Shown here: positions 25,908 to 34,553 of the stretch, in pieces
How the letters are laid out: each line of letters begins with the position of its first letter
Numbering within the stretch: the stretch's first letter is position 1
Source: Paractinoplanes aksuensis
GTDB taxonomy: Bacteria > Actinomycetota > Actinomycetes > Mycobacteriales > Micromonosporaceae
Length of the DNA stretch: 64,000 bases
NCBI RefSeq assembly: GCF_024137025.1
Contig: NZ_JAMYJR010000003.1
Span: forward strand, 434,001-498,000
Direction of reading: 5' to 3'
The notes under the pieces: generated by a model
Told to the model about the DNA's origin: nothing
Seen by the model: only the letters and a program-made list of their open reading frames with translations
Databases searched by the model: none
Translations under genes and position numbers: made by a program

Positions 25908-26636
25908 GTGACGCTCAAGACGGTGGGGCTGCGCAAGGCGTTCGGCGGCGTCGTGGCGATCGACGGGGCCGACGTGGAGTTTCGGCCCGGCAAGGTGAAC
26001 GCGCTGATCGGGCCGAACGGCAGCGGCAAGACGACGTTCTTCAACTGCGTCACCGGCATGATCAAGCCCGATGAGGGTTCGGTCCGGTTCGGCGACCGCG
26101 ACCTGACCGGCAAGGCCCCGCACGTCATCGCGCGGGCCGGCGTCGGGCGCACCTTCCAGCTATGCCGCACATTCCCGCGCATGACCGCGATCGAGAACGT
26201 GCTGGCTGCTGTTCGCCCCGGCGGCATCTGGCACGGTTTGCGCAGCGCCCATCGGCGTAGCGAGACCGAGCGCGCACATCACTGGCTCACCCGGCTCGGC
26301 ATCGAGCACCTCGCCGGCGCCGAAGCGCGCAACATGTCGTGGGGGCAGCAGAAACTGCTCGAACTGGCCGGCGTCCTGATGGCCGAACCGAAGACCATCC
26401 TGCTCGACGAGCCGGCCGGCGGCGTCAACCCGGCGCTGCTCGACCGCATCGGCACGCTGGTGCGCGAACTGAACGCCGAGGGCCGCACGTTCGTGATCGT
26501 CGAGCACAACATGGACCTGGTCATGAGCATCAGCGACCACATCGTGGTGTTCGACCGCGGCCGGCCCATCGCGGCCGGTCCGCCGGCCGAGATCCGCGCC
26601 GACGAACGAGTGCTGGGGGCCTACCTTGGTGTCTGA
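25908..26636 (+). CDS. HAAT ABC transporter ATP-binding protein, LivG type
   Basis: 242 residues. Walker A GPNGSGKTT, signature MSWGQQKLLELAG (the LivG variant of LSGGQ), Walker B TILLDEPAGGVNP and switch His in VIVEHNMDLVM. GTG 25908 is six bases after AAGGAGG. It hydrolyses ATP on the cytoplasmic face with the LivF-type partner. Confidence 0.94.
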   Translation: MTLKTVGLRKAFGGVVAIDGADVEFRPGKVNALIGPNGSGKTTFFNCVTGMIKPDEGSVRFGDRDLTGKAPHVIARAGVGRTFQLCRTFPRMTAIENVLAAVRPGGIWHGLRSAHRRSETERAHHWLTRLGIEHLAGAEARNMSWGQQKLLELAGVLMAEPKTILLDEPAGGVNPALLDRIGTLVRELNAEGRTFVIVEHNMDLVMSISDHIVVFDRGRPIAAGPPAEIRADERVLGAYLGV

Positions 26637-27369
26637 GATCGAACTCGTCGACGTCCAGGCCGGCTACGGCCGGGCCGCGCCCGTGCTGCGCGGCTTCAGC
26701 GTGGCGGTCCCGGCCGGCACCGTGGTCTGCCTGGTCGGCCCCAACGGCGCCGGCAAGTCGACGGTGCTCAAGGTGGCCAGCGGCCTGCTTGGCCCGCGCT
26801 CCGGCCGAGTGCTGGTCGGTGGGAAGGACATGACCGGCGCCGGGCCTCAGAAGATGCTCGCCGAGGGCGTCGCGCTCGTGCTGCAGGGCCACAGCGTGTT
26901 CCGCGAGATGACCGTCGAGGAGAACGTGCTGCTCGGCGGCTACACGCTCACCGACAAAGCAAAACGAGCAAAACGCGCAGCCTTCGTCAAGGAACTGTTC
27001 CCCGTGGTGGGGGAGCGGTGGCACTCGCTGGCCGGTCTGCTCTCGGGCGGCCAGCAGAAACAGGTCGAGTTCGCGCGTTCGCTCATGGTCGACCCCAAGG
27101 TGGTGCTGCTCGACGAGCCGTCCATGGGACTCGACCCCAAAGCCACCAGCACCATCTTCGAACAGGTCGTGCGGATGCGCGACGCCGGGACAGCGGTGCT
27201 GCTGGTGGAGCAGAACGCCCGGCGTGCGCTACAGACCGCCGACCTGGGGTGCGTGCTCGACCTCGGGCGCGTGCACATCTCCGGGCCGGCGGCCGACCTG
27301 CTGGCCGACCCTCAGCTCGGGGAGCTCTACCTCGGCGGCCGTCCCGCCGAGAAGCCGCCCGTTACCTGA
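26626..27369 (+). CDS. HAAT ABC transporter ATP-binding protein, LivF type
   Basis: 247 residues. Walker A GPNGAGKST, signature LLSGGQQKQVEFARSL, Walker B VVLLDEPSMGLDP. The start is TTG 26626 or GTG 26629 after a GGGGG stretch; both overlap the end of the LivG gene. It is the last gene of the importer proper. Confidence 0.94.
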   Translation: MVSEIELVDVQAGYGRAAPVLRGFSVAVPAGTVVCLVGPNGAGKSTVLKVASGLLGPRSGRVLVGGKDMTGAGPQKMLAEGVALVLQGHSVFREMTVEENVLLGGYTLTDKAKRAKRAAFVKELFPVVGERWHSLAGLLSGGQQKQVEFARSLMVDPKVVLLDEPSMGLDPKATSTIFEQVVRMRDAGTAVLLVEQNARRALQTADLGCVLDLGRVHISGPAADLLADPQLGELYLGGRPAEKPPVT

Positions 27370-27436
27370 GGCGGCTCGTCGTACCGGAAAGGCCGCCCGC
27401 AGTGTGAGGCGGCCTGTCGTACCGAAAGAGCCACCT
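27368..27436 (+). repeat. Imperfect 38-bp tandem repeat with hairpin potential
   Basis: Two units beginning GAGGCGGC at 27368 and 27406 share GTCGTACCG and end in GCC-rich arms. The first unit can fold GGCGGC against GCCGCC; the second pairs more weakly. The position between the importer and the secreted LamG gene suggests attenuation or a 3'-end structure. Confidence 0.45.
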
Positions 27437-27460
27437 GTCCCACAACGAGAGGTGCGTGTC

Positions 27461-28375
27461 ATGCGAAGAACCGGGCGCGTCGCCGTTGCTGCGGCCGCTG
27501 TCCTCGCGGCCACCGCGGCTGCGGCACCCGTCTCGGCCGGAAATCGCTCCGGTCCGGACATCGTTCACCCCGCCCTGCGATCGAGCTTGGTCGCCTACTA
27601 CGACTTCGACCATCCGCTGCGCGGCGACCCCGCGCTCGAACAGGACCAGGGCCGCTCCAGCACCGAGATCGAGCTGGTCAACGGCGGGGCGGCCATGCGG
27701 GTCGCCGACCGCGCCTATCCCGGGGGTGGGCGCGTTCTCCAGACCCGGCAGATCAATCCGGGTACGACCGGCAACGACGACTGGAAGGCCGGCATCTACT
27801 CGGCCGGCGGCGTACGCACCCTGCGCCCCTTCAGCTCGGCCGAGGGCACCACCGTGATGGGCTGGTTCAAGCGCTCCATGGACGGCCCGGCCGCCGGCTT
27901 CAACGCGATCGGCCTGGCCGGTGTGCTGACCGGCGACTCCGACGGGCACGCCGTCCGCGCGCTGCTCGAACTCATCGACGTCAACGGTGAGCTCAAACTG
28001 GTCGCGCTCGGCCGCCGCATCGACGGCGGGAATTCGCAGACTTTCGCCGCCACCGAGGACTGGCGCACGCTGCTGCCCAAGGACAAGTGGGTGCACCTGA
28101 CCGCCACATTCGACTTCACCCGGGGCACGATGGCCCTCTACCGCAACGGCAAGGCCGTGCCCGGCTCCTACACCCGCACCGACGACCCGTGGCTGATCAA
28201 CGGGCCCGGGCCGCACGTCACCAGTGCGGCCGACGCCCGCGGCATCAAGATCGGCGGGAGCTTCCCGCAGAACACGCTCGAACGCAATCCGTGCGACTGC
28301 CGGATGGACGCACTGATGTTCCTCGACCGCTCGCTGACCCCCCGCGAGGTCCAGAACCAGTTCCGCCTCTTCTAG
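27461..28375 (+). CDS. Secreted LamG-domain protein
   Basis: 304 residues. ATG 27461 lies after GAGAGG and begins a signal peptide (RRTGRVAVAAAAVLAATAAA core, cleavage near VSA). The mature part is a single concanavalin/LamG fold: SSLVAYYDFDHPLRGD near the start, GTTVMGWFKR, KWVHLTATFDFTRGTMALYRNG, and FLDRSLTPREVQNQF at the end. There is no catalytic signature, so it is probably a carbohydrate- or surface-binding protein. The sugar dehydrogenase gene follows after eight bases, so they are co-transcribed. Confidence 0.8.
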   Translation: MRRTGRVAVAAAAVLAATAAAAPVSAGNRSGPDIVHPALRSSLVAYYDFDHPLRGDPALEQDQGRSSTEIELVNGGAAMRVADRAYPGGGRVLQTRQINPGTTGNDDWKAGIYSAGGVRTLRPFSSAEGTTVMGWFKRSMDGPAAGFNAIGLAGVLTGDSDGHAVRALLELIDVNGELKLVALGRRIDGGNSQTFAATEDWRTLLPKDKWVHLTATFDFTRGTMALYRNGKAVPGSYTRTDDPWLINGPGPHVTSAADARGIKIGGSFPQNTLERNPCDCRMDALMFLDRSLTPREVQNQFRLF

Positions 28376-28383
28376 GAGTCACC

Positions 28384-30450
28384 ATGCGCAGGTTTGCCAT
28401 AGCTGCCGCCGGTGCGGTGCTATTGTCCACATTGGTCGGTGCTCCGGCCTACGCCGCGGACCCGGCCCCCATCTACGACCCGGTCCCGACCGAGCCCGTC
28501 ACCTCGAAGCTCGGCCTCGTGCTGACCGAGTACGCTCAGTTCCCCCAGAGTCAGACCAACCCGCCGCTGATCGACCCGCGGCTCAACCGGGTCGCGCGGA
28601 TCAACACCATCATGGAGCTGCCCGACGGCTCGGGCCGGCGCGCGGTGCCCGACCTCAACGGCAACCTCTACGTCGTCAAGAACGGCGTCCCCAGCGTCTA
28701 TCTCGACGTGGCGTCCACCTTCGCGCCGCAGTTCTTCTCCGGCCGCGGGCTCGGCCAGGGCTTCGGCTACGTCGCGTTCCACCCCGGCTTCAAGAAGAAC
28801 GGCCTGTTCTACACGATCCACACCGAGCAGGCGTCCCAGACCACCGCGGTGCCCGACTACCGCCAGACGAACGTGCTCTTCCACGGCGTCATCAACGAGT
28901 GGAAGGCCACGAACCCGGCCGCCGACACGTTCGCCGGCACCCACCGCGAGCTGCTGCGGATCGGCTTCGGCGGGCAGATCCACGGCATCCAGGAGATCAA
29001 CTTCAACCCGACCGCGAAGCCCGGCTCCCGCGACTACGGGAAGCTCTACCTCGCCGTGGGTGACGGTGGGCTCGGCGTGAACAACACCGACCCGCAGAAC
29101 CTGGCCCTGCCGCACGGCAAACTGCTGCGGATCGACCCGGCCGGCACGAATTCCCCCAACGGCAAGTACGGGATCCCGCCCGACAACCCCTTCGCCGGGC
29201 AGGCCGGAGCAGCGGGGGAGATCTACTCGTACGGCTATCGGGACCCGCACCGGTTCAGCTGGGACCGGGCCACCGGCAAGCTGTATCTCGGGCACATCGG
29301 TGAGCACGCCATCGAGGCCATCTACGAGGTGAAGGCCGGCGACAACATGGGCTGGAGCGAGCGTGAGGGCGCCTTCGTCTTCGACAAGACTCCGGCCACG
29401 GCCTGCGACCGCCTGTTCCCGCTGCCGGCCGATGACAGCGGATACGTCTACCCCGTGGCGGCGTACGACCACAACCCCGCACCCGGCTGGAACTGCACCT
29501 CGGACGTGGGGGTGGCAGTGGCCGGTGGCTTCGTCTACCGCGGTCACGACGTGCCGGCGCTGCGCGGCAAGTACGTGTTCGGCGACCTCGTGGACGGCCG
29601 CGTGCTCTACACCGAGGCCTCGGAGATGCGCCGCGGCCGGGCCCCCGCCACCATCCACCGGCTCAACCTGTTCACGCCGGCCGGGACCCCCGTGCGGATG
29701 CAGGACCTCTCCGGCCCCGGCGCGCCCGGCGACCCCAACCGGGTCGACCTGCGCTTCGGCACGGACGCCCGGGGTGAGCTCTACATCCTGGCCAAGGCCA
29801 ATGGCAAGATCTGGAAGGTGACCGGAACCCGGACGTTCGCCGCCGCCTCGGCCGGACCGGTGCGGATCGCGCCTGCCCCCAAGGCCTCGAACTGGGCGCC
29901 GGTCACCCCGGCCAAGTGGCAGTTCACCAACGGCCAGGTGATCCTGGCCGAGGCCGGCAGCGAGCGCCCCGGCCCGCGCCGCCCGTTCGAGTACGCGGTG
30001 CTGACCGCCGGCCCGATCTTCAAGGCGGTCGACATCCGGGCCCAGGTGCGCCTGGACGAGCCGGTCACCCTGACCAACCGCGACGTGATCATCGTCTTCG
30101 GCTACCAGTCGGACACGCAGTTCTATTACGCGCACCTCTCCACCGACAACACGATCCTGCCGCACAACGGCATCTTCAAGGTCAACAACGCCGACCGCGA
30201 ACGCATCGACTACCAGTGGAACGGCCGCTCCCGCGGCGCCAACCCGGCCATCGTCGACGAGCAGTGGCACAACGTACGGGTGAAGCACCTGCCGGCGACG
30301 GGCGAGATCGCGGTCTACGTGGACAACTCCAAAGACCCGCTGATGACCGCGCGCGACACCACCTTCACCTCGGGCCGCGTCGGTTTCGGCTCCTTCGACA
30401 ACCGGGGCCGCCTCCGCAACCTGACAGTCAACGGCACTCCCGCCGCCTGA
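28384..30450 (+). CDS. Secreted PQQ-dependent sugar dehydrogenase-like protein with C-terminal LamG/DUF1080-type domain
   Basis: 688 residues from ATG 28384, five bases after AGGAGT, with a signal peptide ending AYA. Residues about 55-480 form the six-bladed propeller of soluble glucose/sorbosone dehydrogenases: GQGFGYVAFHPGFKKNGLFY, IHGIQEINFNP, LYLAVGDGG, GKLLRIDPAGTNSPNGKYG, YSYGYRDPHRFSWD and VFGDLVDGRVLY. The C-terminal 170 residues form a concanavalin-like sheet resembling 3-keto-disaccharide hydrolase (DUF1080) domains. It is probably an extracellular, quinone-dependent oxidoreductase acting on sugars bound by the attached module. A long hairpin terminator follows immediately. Confidence 0.82.
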   Translation: MRRFAIAAAGAVLLSTLVGAPAYAADPAPIYDPVPTEPVTSKLGLVLTEYAQFPQSQTNPPLIDPRLNRVARINTIMELPDGSGRRAVPDLNGNLYVVKNGVPSVYLDVASTFAPQFFSGRGLGQGFGYVAFHPGFKKNGLFYTIHTEQASQTTAVPDYRQTNVLFHGVINEWKATNPAADTFAGTHRELLRIGFGGQIHGIQEINFNPTAKPGSRDYGKLYLAVGDGGLGVNNTDPQNLALPHGKLLRIDPAGTNSPNGKYGIPPDNPFAGQAGAAGEIYSYGYRDPHRFSWDRATGKLYLGHIGEHAIEAIYEVKAGDNMGWSEREGAFVFDKTPATACDRLFPLPADDSGYVYPVAAYDHNPAPGWNCTSDVGVAVAGGFVYRGHDVPALRGKYVFGDLVDGRVLYTEASEMRRGRAPATIHRLNLFTPAGTPVRMQDLSGPGAPGDPNRVDLRFGTDARGELYILAKANGKIWKVTGTRTFAAASAGPVRIAPAPKASNWAPVTPAKWQFTNGQVILAEAGSERPGPRRPFEYAVLTAGPIFKAVDIRAQVRLDEPVTLTNRDVIIVFGYQSDTQFYYAHLSTDNTILPHNGIFKVNNADRERIDYQWNGRSRGANPAIVDEQWHNVRVKHLPATGEIAVYVDNSKDPLMTARDTTFTSGRVGFGSFDNRGRLRNLTVNGTPAA

Positions 30451-30454
30451 CACC

Positions 30455-30494
30455 AGGACGCCCGCCATCCAGATAATTGGATGGCGGGCGTCCT
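30455..30494 (+). terminator. Strong hairpin terminator
   Basis: Perfect 17-bp arms beginning AGGACGCCCGCC with a six-base loop (GATAAT), four bases after the sugar-dehydrogenase stop. No real T-run follows. Confidence 0.8.
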
Positions 30495-30608
30495 GTTGCA
30501 GTGGAACTCTGACGCCGATGCAATTCCCCGAGATAATGACCAACGGGGACTCCCCCTTGGGAGGGCGGGGTCCCGATCCTGTGTTGATCATTTGATGGGC
30601 TACTGGTC

Positions 30609-30655
30609 AACGGCGAGGGCCGGCGCTCCATCGGGGAGCGTCGGCCCTCGCCGTT
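30609..30655. terminator. Hairpin between convergent genes
   Basis: 21-bp arms (AACGGCGAGGGCC at the outer left) with a single G-T position and a five-base loop, 19 bases beyond the stop of the leftward Pro/Thr/Glu-rich gene. It can act for that gene and as a second barrier for rightward transcripts. Confidence 0.65.
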
Positions 30656-30673
30656 CAGTTCTGGAGTGCCGGG

Positions 30674-31579
30674 TCAGCTGACGGGCGGGGCGGCTGCCGT
30701 GGGCGGCTCACCGGCGGTGCCGTTCAGCGTCGTGTCGGTCCCCGTGGTGTCCACGCCAGTGATGTTCGTAGGTTCGGCCGGGGTGGTCAGGCCGGCCGGG
30801 GCGGCGGTGTCCGTCGGAACGGTCGGTTCGGCCGGCGCCGCCGGTTCGGTGGTGACGACGGGCTCGGCGGGAGCCGCCGGTTCGGTCGGAATCGCGGGCT
30901 CGGTCGGAGCGGCCGGTTCGGTGGTAGTGCCGGGAGTGGCCGGCTCGGTGGGCGCCACCGGCGCAGTCGGCTCGGTCGCGGTGCCGGGCGCGGGCGGCTC
31001 GGTCGGCGTGCCAGGCTCGGTTGCGGTGCCGGGCGTGGTCGGCTCGGTCGGCGTGCCGGGCTCGGTTGCGGTGCCGGGCGCGGGCGGGTTGGCCGGCTCG
31101 GTCGGAGTGCCGGGTTCAGGCTGGGTGGTGGGCTCGGCCGGGCTGGTCGTGTCGGTCGGGGTCGTCGTATCGGTCGGCGTTGTGGGGCCGGTTCCGGTGG
31201 CCGGGCCAGGGCTCGCCTCGCCGGCGGCCGGAGTGCCGGGCTGAGGGGCGCCGGGCGCGGGAGCCCCCGCCTGACCGCCGGGCCCGGCATTGCCGGGAGC
31301 TGGTGTGCCCGGCTGCGGGCCGCCGGGGCCCGCGTTGTCGGGCGGCCAGCCGGACTGCGGCCCGCCCGGCTGGGGCGGCCCCATCGGCCAGCCCATCATG
31401 GTGGGCAGCCCCTCCAAGCTGCCGAGAATGATCACTACGACGTTGGGGGCGTCGTGGGTCATCGGGCCGGCGCCCGGGTCCGGTTCGGCGGCGAGGGCTG
31501 CGGTGGTGGGGCTCAGGGCCAGCACGGCTCCGGCCAGCAGGCCCGCGCCGGCCGTGAGCCGGCGGTCTTTCTTGCGCAT
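30674..31579 (-). CDS. Secreted Pro/Thr/Glu-repeat protein
   Basis: 301 residues from ATG 31579, preceded by AAAGGA. The signal peptide ends ALA. A short conserved-looking segment (APNVVVIILGSLEGLPTMMGW) is followed by about 220 residues of low complexity: first PGGPQPGTPAPGN-like Gly/Pro repeats, then many copies of PTEP/ATEP blocks (GTATEPGTPTEP type), ending APPVS. No sorting motif or transmembrane tail is seen. It may be a flexible cell-wall or matrix protein. Repeats at DNA level make copy number likely to vary between strains. No family recognised. Confidence 0.7.
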   Translation of the reverse strand: MRKKDRRLTAGAGLLAGAVLALSPTTAALAAEPDPGAGPMTHDAPNVVVIILGSLEGLPTMMGWPMGPPQPGGPQSGWPPDNAGPGGPQPGTPAPGNAGPGGQAGAPAPGAPQPGTPAAGEASPGPATGTGPTTPTDTTTPTDTTSPAEPTTQPEPGTPTEPANPPAPGTATEPGTPTEPTTPGTATEPGTPTEPPAPGTATEPTAPVAPTEPATPGTTTEPAAPTEPAIPTEPAAPAEPVVTTEPAAPAEPTVPTDTAAPAGLTTPAEPTNITGVDTTGTDTTLNGTAGEPPTAAAPPVS

Positions 31580-31902
31580 CTCTTCGATTCCTTTCGAGCT
31601 TCCGGATTCCTCGGGTCCGCAACAGCTCAGCACGGGAATGCGCCATTCGTCGGCGATTCCGAGTAACTCCCGGAGGCGTGCATGAGCTGGTCGGATGCGG
31701 GTATTCCGACTGCCCTTCGCGCACTCGATTCGTACATCTGAGGCCCGACCTCGCGCCCGGCCGGAAAAGGGAATCGTGCCGTCTGTAATGGACGTCGCCC
31801 GGCGGGTCTGGTTTCCGTTTTCGGCGTACGGGTACCCCGCATCCGGATCGGATGCGCCGGGCCGGCTGCGGGCCGCCCGGCGGGGCGGGGAAGAAGGACC
31901 GG
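31580..31902. other. Intergenic region between divergent genes
   Basis: 323 bases between the Pro/Thr/Glu-rich gene (leftward) and the AI-2E-family gene (rightward). I see the ribosome-binding sites of both genes but no convincing promoter boxes, hairpin or small gene. Confidence 0.5.
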
Positions 31903-33198
31903 ATGGCCTGGATCGACGAGGTACGCGAGCGGGCGAAGGCCCGGCTGGAGCACGCACGGCTGGGAGCGCAACCGCCGCCCTTCGTCGGTGATCAGGTCGC
32001 CACGGCCACCCCGGTCGTGATGGTCGACGCGTCGCCGCGGGACGAGGACGGCCTGCCCCGGGCGGTCCGGGTGGCGGGGGCGTGGTCGTGGCGGATCGTG
32101 CTGTTCTTCGCCGTCGGCTGGCTGCTGCTGCAGGTCATCGCCCGGCTCGACCTGGTGATCATCCCGGTCGTGGTGGCGGTGCTGCTGGCCGCCATGTTCC
32201 AGCCGGTCGCGGCCTGGCTGCGCGACCGGGGGATGGGCCGCTCGCTGTCGGCCGCCCTGGTGCTGCTGACCGCGCTGATCGTGGTCTTCGGCGGCCTGGG
32301 GCTGATCATCAACACGTTCGTCTCGCAGGTCGACACGTTGAGCTCGCAGGTCGGCGACGGCGTGCGGCAGGTGCAGGACTGGCTGGCCCGGGGGCCGCTG
32401 CACCTGTCCCAGGACCAGATCAACGACGCGATCGCCGAGGCCCAGACCGCGATCACCTCGAACCGCGGGGCGCTCACCTCGGGCGCGCTGACCACGGCGA
32501 CGACGATCGGCGAGGTCGGTACCGGCTTCTTCCTGACGTTGTTCACGTTGTTCTTCTTCCTGCGCGACGGCGACCAGATCTGGCGTTTCGTGTGCCGCTT
32601 GCTGCCGCGCGCGGCCCGGCTGCCCACGGCGCGGGCCGGGCACTACTCGTGGCACACCCTGGTGTCGTACGTGCATGCGACTGTGCTGGTGGCTTTCGTC
32701 GACGCCATCGGCATCGGGATCGGCCTGTTCGCCCTGCAGGTGCCGCTGGCCCTGCCGCTGGCCGCGCTGGTCTTCCTGGGCGCGTTCATCCCGGTGGTCG
32801 GGGCCACGGTCAGCGGGGCCGTGGCCTGCCTGGTCGCGCTGGTCACGGTGGGCCCGGTCAAGGCGCTGATCCTGCTGGGCGTGGTCATCGCCGTCCAGCA
32901 GCTCGAGGGTCACGTGTTGCAGCCGCTCATCATGGGACGGGCCGTCGCGCTGCATCCGCTGGCCGTCATCCTGGCCATCGCGGCCGGGGTCGTGCTGGCC
33001 GGCATCGTCGGTGGCCTGATCGCCGTACCTCTGCTGGCTGTTCTCAACACCGCCGTGCGCTACCTGTTCGCCCATCCCGACGGCGAACCCACCCCCGACC
33101 GCGAACCACCGGGAACCGAGGATCCCGACGAACCCGACGAGCCCGAACCCACCCCGTCCGTGCCCTCGGCCAGTTCGAGCCTCGAGAAACCCGCTTAG
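31903..33198 (+). CDS. AI-2E family (PerM/UPF0118) membrane transporter
   Basis: 431 residues from ATG 31903 after AAGGA. An N-terminal charged tail is followed by about eight membrane segments. The family landmarks are the double hairpin IIPVVVAVLLAAMFQPVAAWL, the LFTLFFFLRDGDQIWRF segment, FVDAIGIGIGLFALQVPLALPL, and the ending LQPLIMGRAVALHPLAVIL with AGIVGGLIAVPLLAVLNTAV. Members export small molecules or act in ion/proton exchange; the autoinducer-2 name is historical. The acidic Pro-rich C-terminal tail is cytosolic. Its TAG stop lies inside an inverted repeat shared with the convergent gene. Confidence 0.88.
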   Translation: MAWIDEVRERAKARLEHARLGAQPPPFVGDQVATATPVVMVDASPRDEDGLPRAVRVAGAWSWRIVLFFAVGWLLLQVIARLDLVIIPVVVAVLLAAMFQPVAAWLRDRGMGRSLSAALVLLTALIVVFGGLGLIINTFVSQVDTLSSQVGDGVRQVQDWLARGPLHLSQDQINDAIAEAQTAITSNRGALTSGALTTATTIGEVGTGFFLTLFTLFFFLRDGDQIWRFVCRLLPRAARLPTARAGHYSWHTLVSYVHATVLVAFVDAIGIGIGLFALQVPLALPLAALVFLGAFIPVVGATVSGAVACLVALVTVGPVKALILLGVVIAVQQLEGHVLQPLIMGRAVALHPLAVILAIAAGVVLAGIVGGLIAVPLLAVLNTAVRYLFAHPDGEPTPDREPPGTEDPDEPDEPEPTPSVPSASSSLEKPA

Positions 33199-33273
33199 GG
33201 TCCGTTTTAGAAATGCAGCCAGGCGGCGGCTGGACCGCACCGCAACTCGACCCCACTTCTAAAACGGACCCTA
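33196..33273. repeat. 17-bp inverted repeat spanning both stop codons; MITE-like or bidirectional terminator
   Basis: Perfect arms at 33196-33212 (TAGGGTCCGTTTTAGAA) and 33257-33273 enclose 44 bases. The left arm supplies the TAG stop of the AI-2E-family gene and the right arm supplies the TAG stop of the convergent nucleosidase gene. Both outer ends are TA, as expected for a TA target duplication of IS630/Tc1-type miniature elements. A plain convergent terminator is the alternative. Confidence 0.55.
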
Positions 33274-34467
33274 GCGCAGGCGGTCGGCGAGGTCGGTGCG
33301 GCCGATCTCGTCGAGGGCGCCCGGCAGTTCGCCGAGGCGCCCGCGCACCTCGAGCCAGGCCCACAACGAGCGCGGCTCGTCGCCGCGGGTGAACCGGTAG
33401 ACGTCGAACGGCGGCACGCCGAGCAGGTCGGCCAGGTCGTGCCAGTCGTAGATCAGCGCCCGCAGCACCTCGACCTTGCCCCGGCCCGGGAAGCTTTCCC
33501 CGGCCCGCGCCGGCAACAGAGCGGCCAGCAGCGCGAACAACACGTCGGCCGAGGCCCGGGCCGCGAACTCCTTGAACCGGTCGTCCTTGCTCAGGTCGGC
33601 GTGGTCCATCACGCCCTTGGCCACCAGCCAGTGCGGCACGTGACTCTGGTGGGCCACCGTCGCTATGGTCGCCGCCTCCATCTCGAGACCCAGCAATTTG
33701 CGTACGCCCATCGCGCGCAGCCGATGCCAGACCCCCTCGTCCCGCTGCACCGCGGCGCCGCTGGCCATCGGCCCGGCCAGCACGGCGTACGGCAGCCGGT
33801 CGGGCCCGTCGACATCACGGGCCAGCAGGTGCCGGATGGTCGTGCCCCCGGCCGGGGTCAGCGCCAGCACCCCGTCGGCGAAGGTGATCAACCCGGCCGC
33901 GGCCCACTTCTCGAGCCGGTGGGCCCATGTGCCGCGCGGGAAGTAGCGTTCGCGGGCCGGGTGCAGACGCGGGTCCTGGCCCTGCAACAGCCGCTCGAGC
34001 AGCCACACCCGGGCCGACTCCTCGGTCGCCGGGCCGTAGCTGGGCAGCTTGACCGGGTCGAACTCCTGCGCCGCGCGGATCCACCGGACGTCCTGCGGAT
34101 ACTGCTGGTGGTCGCCCTGGAAGCCGGCCGCGGTGTTGAGGCCTTCGTCGTACTCGTAGGCCGAGGTCGCCACGATCACGTCGCCCGGCGCGCACTCGGC
34201 CGGATTGCCCGCGCACACCCCGCTCATGGCCAGGCAGCGCGGCTTCAGCGCGTCGACCAGGGTGGTGGCCAGCGGCCCGGTGACCCGCGAGCCCATCCGG
34301 ACCGGACGGGCCAGCGCGATCGTCAGCGGGCCGAACTCGCCGGCCAGGTACGGCGCCGGGCCCGCCGAGCGGGGCTGCCACCCGGGGCCGCCGAGGCGAT
34401 TGCCGGCCGCCTCGGCGGCTTCGAGCTCGCGAGGGAGCGCGGTGATGATCAGGGCGTCGATCGTCAT
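33271..34467 (-). CDS. Nucleoside phosphorylase/nucleosidase-fold protein with C-terminal effector-associated (death-like) domain
   Basis: 398 residues from ATG 34467 (GGAGA five bases upstream). Residues 1-320 form a PNP/MTA-SAH-nucleosidase fold: IDALIITALPRELEAA, the SGVCAG loop, APGDVIVATSAYEYD, GLEMEAATIA (base/ribose-binding Met-Glu) and VAKGVMDHADLSKDDR (catalytic Asp288). About 70 residues (148-215) are inserted as a winged-helix-like segment. Residues 331-398 are a separate helical module (LRALIYDWHDLADLLG, then RSLWAWLEVRGRLGELPGAL) resembling effector-associated/death-like adaptor domains of bacterial conflict systems. Related PNP-domain effectors cleave nucleotides such as ATP during phage defence (family knowledge). 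Activity and partner here are inferred. Confidence 0.75.
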   Translation of the reverse strand: MTIDALIITALPRELEAAEAAGNRLGGPGWQPRSAGPAPYLAGEFGPLTIALARPVRMGSRVTGPLATTLVDALKPRCLAMSGVCAGNPAECAPGDVIVATSAYEYDEGLNTAAGFQGDHQQYPQDVRWIRAAQEFDPVKLPSYGPATEESARVWLLERLLQGQDPRLHPARERYFPRGTWAHRLEKWAAAGLITFADGVLALTPAGGTTIRHLLARDVDGPDRLPYAVLAGPMASGAAVQRDEGVWHRLRAMGVRKLLGLEMEAATIATVAHQSHVPHWLVAKGVMDHADLSKDDRFKEFAARASADVLFALLAALLPARAGESFPGRGKVEVLRALIYDWHDLADLLGVPPFDVYRFTRGDEPRSLWAWLEVRGRLGELPGALDEIGRTDLADRLR

Positions 34468-34553
34468 CGAGTCTCCGCTTCCGTCTCGCGAGCCGGCCAC
34501 GGGACCGCCACCCCGTGACCTGTACCAGCATTCCGGCCCGACCTACCGGTTTC

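Noticed and set aside
28420..30591. A 723-codon minus-strand frame opposite the sugar dehydrogenase
   Set aside because: Low-complexity antisense translation; the plus-strand gene has a signal peptide and propeller motifs.
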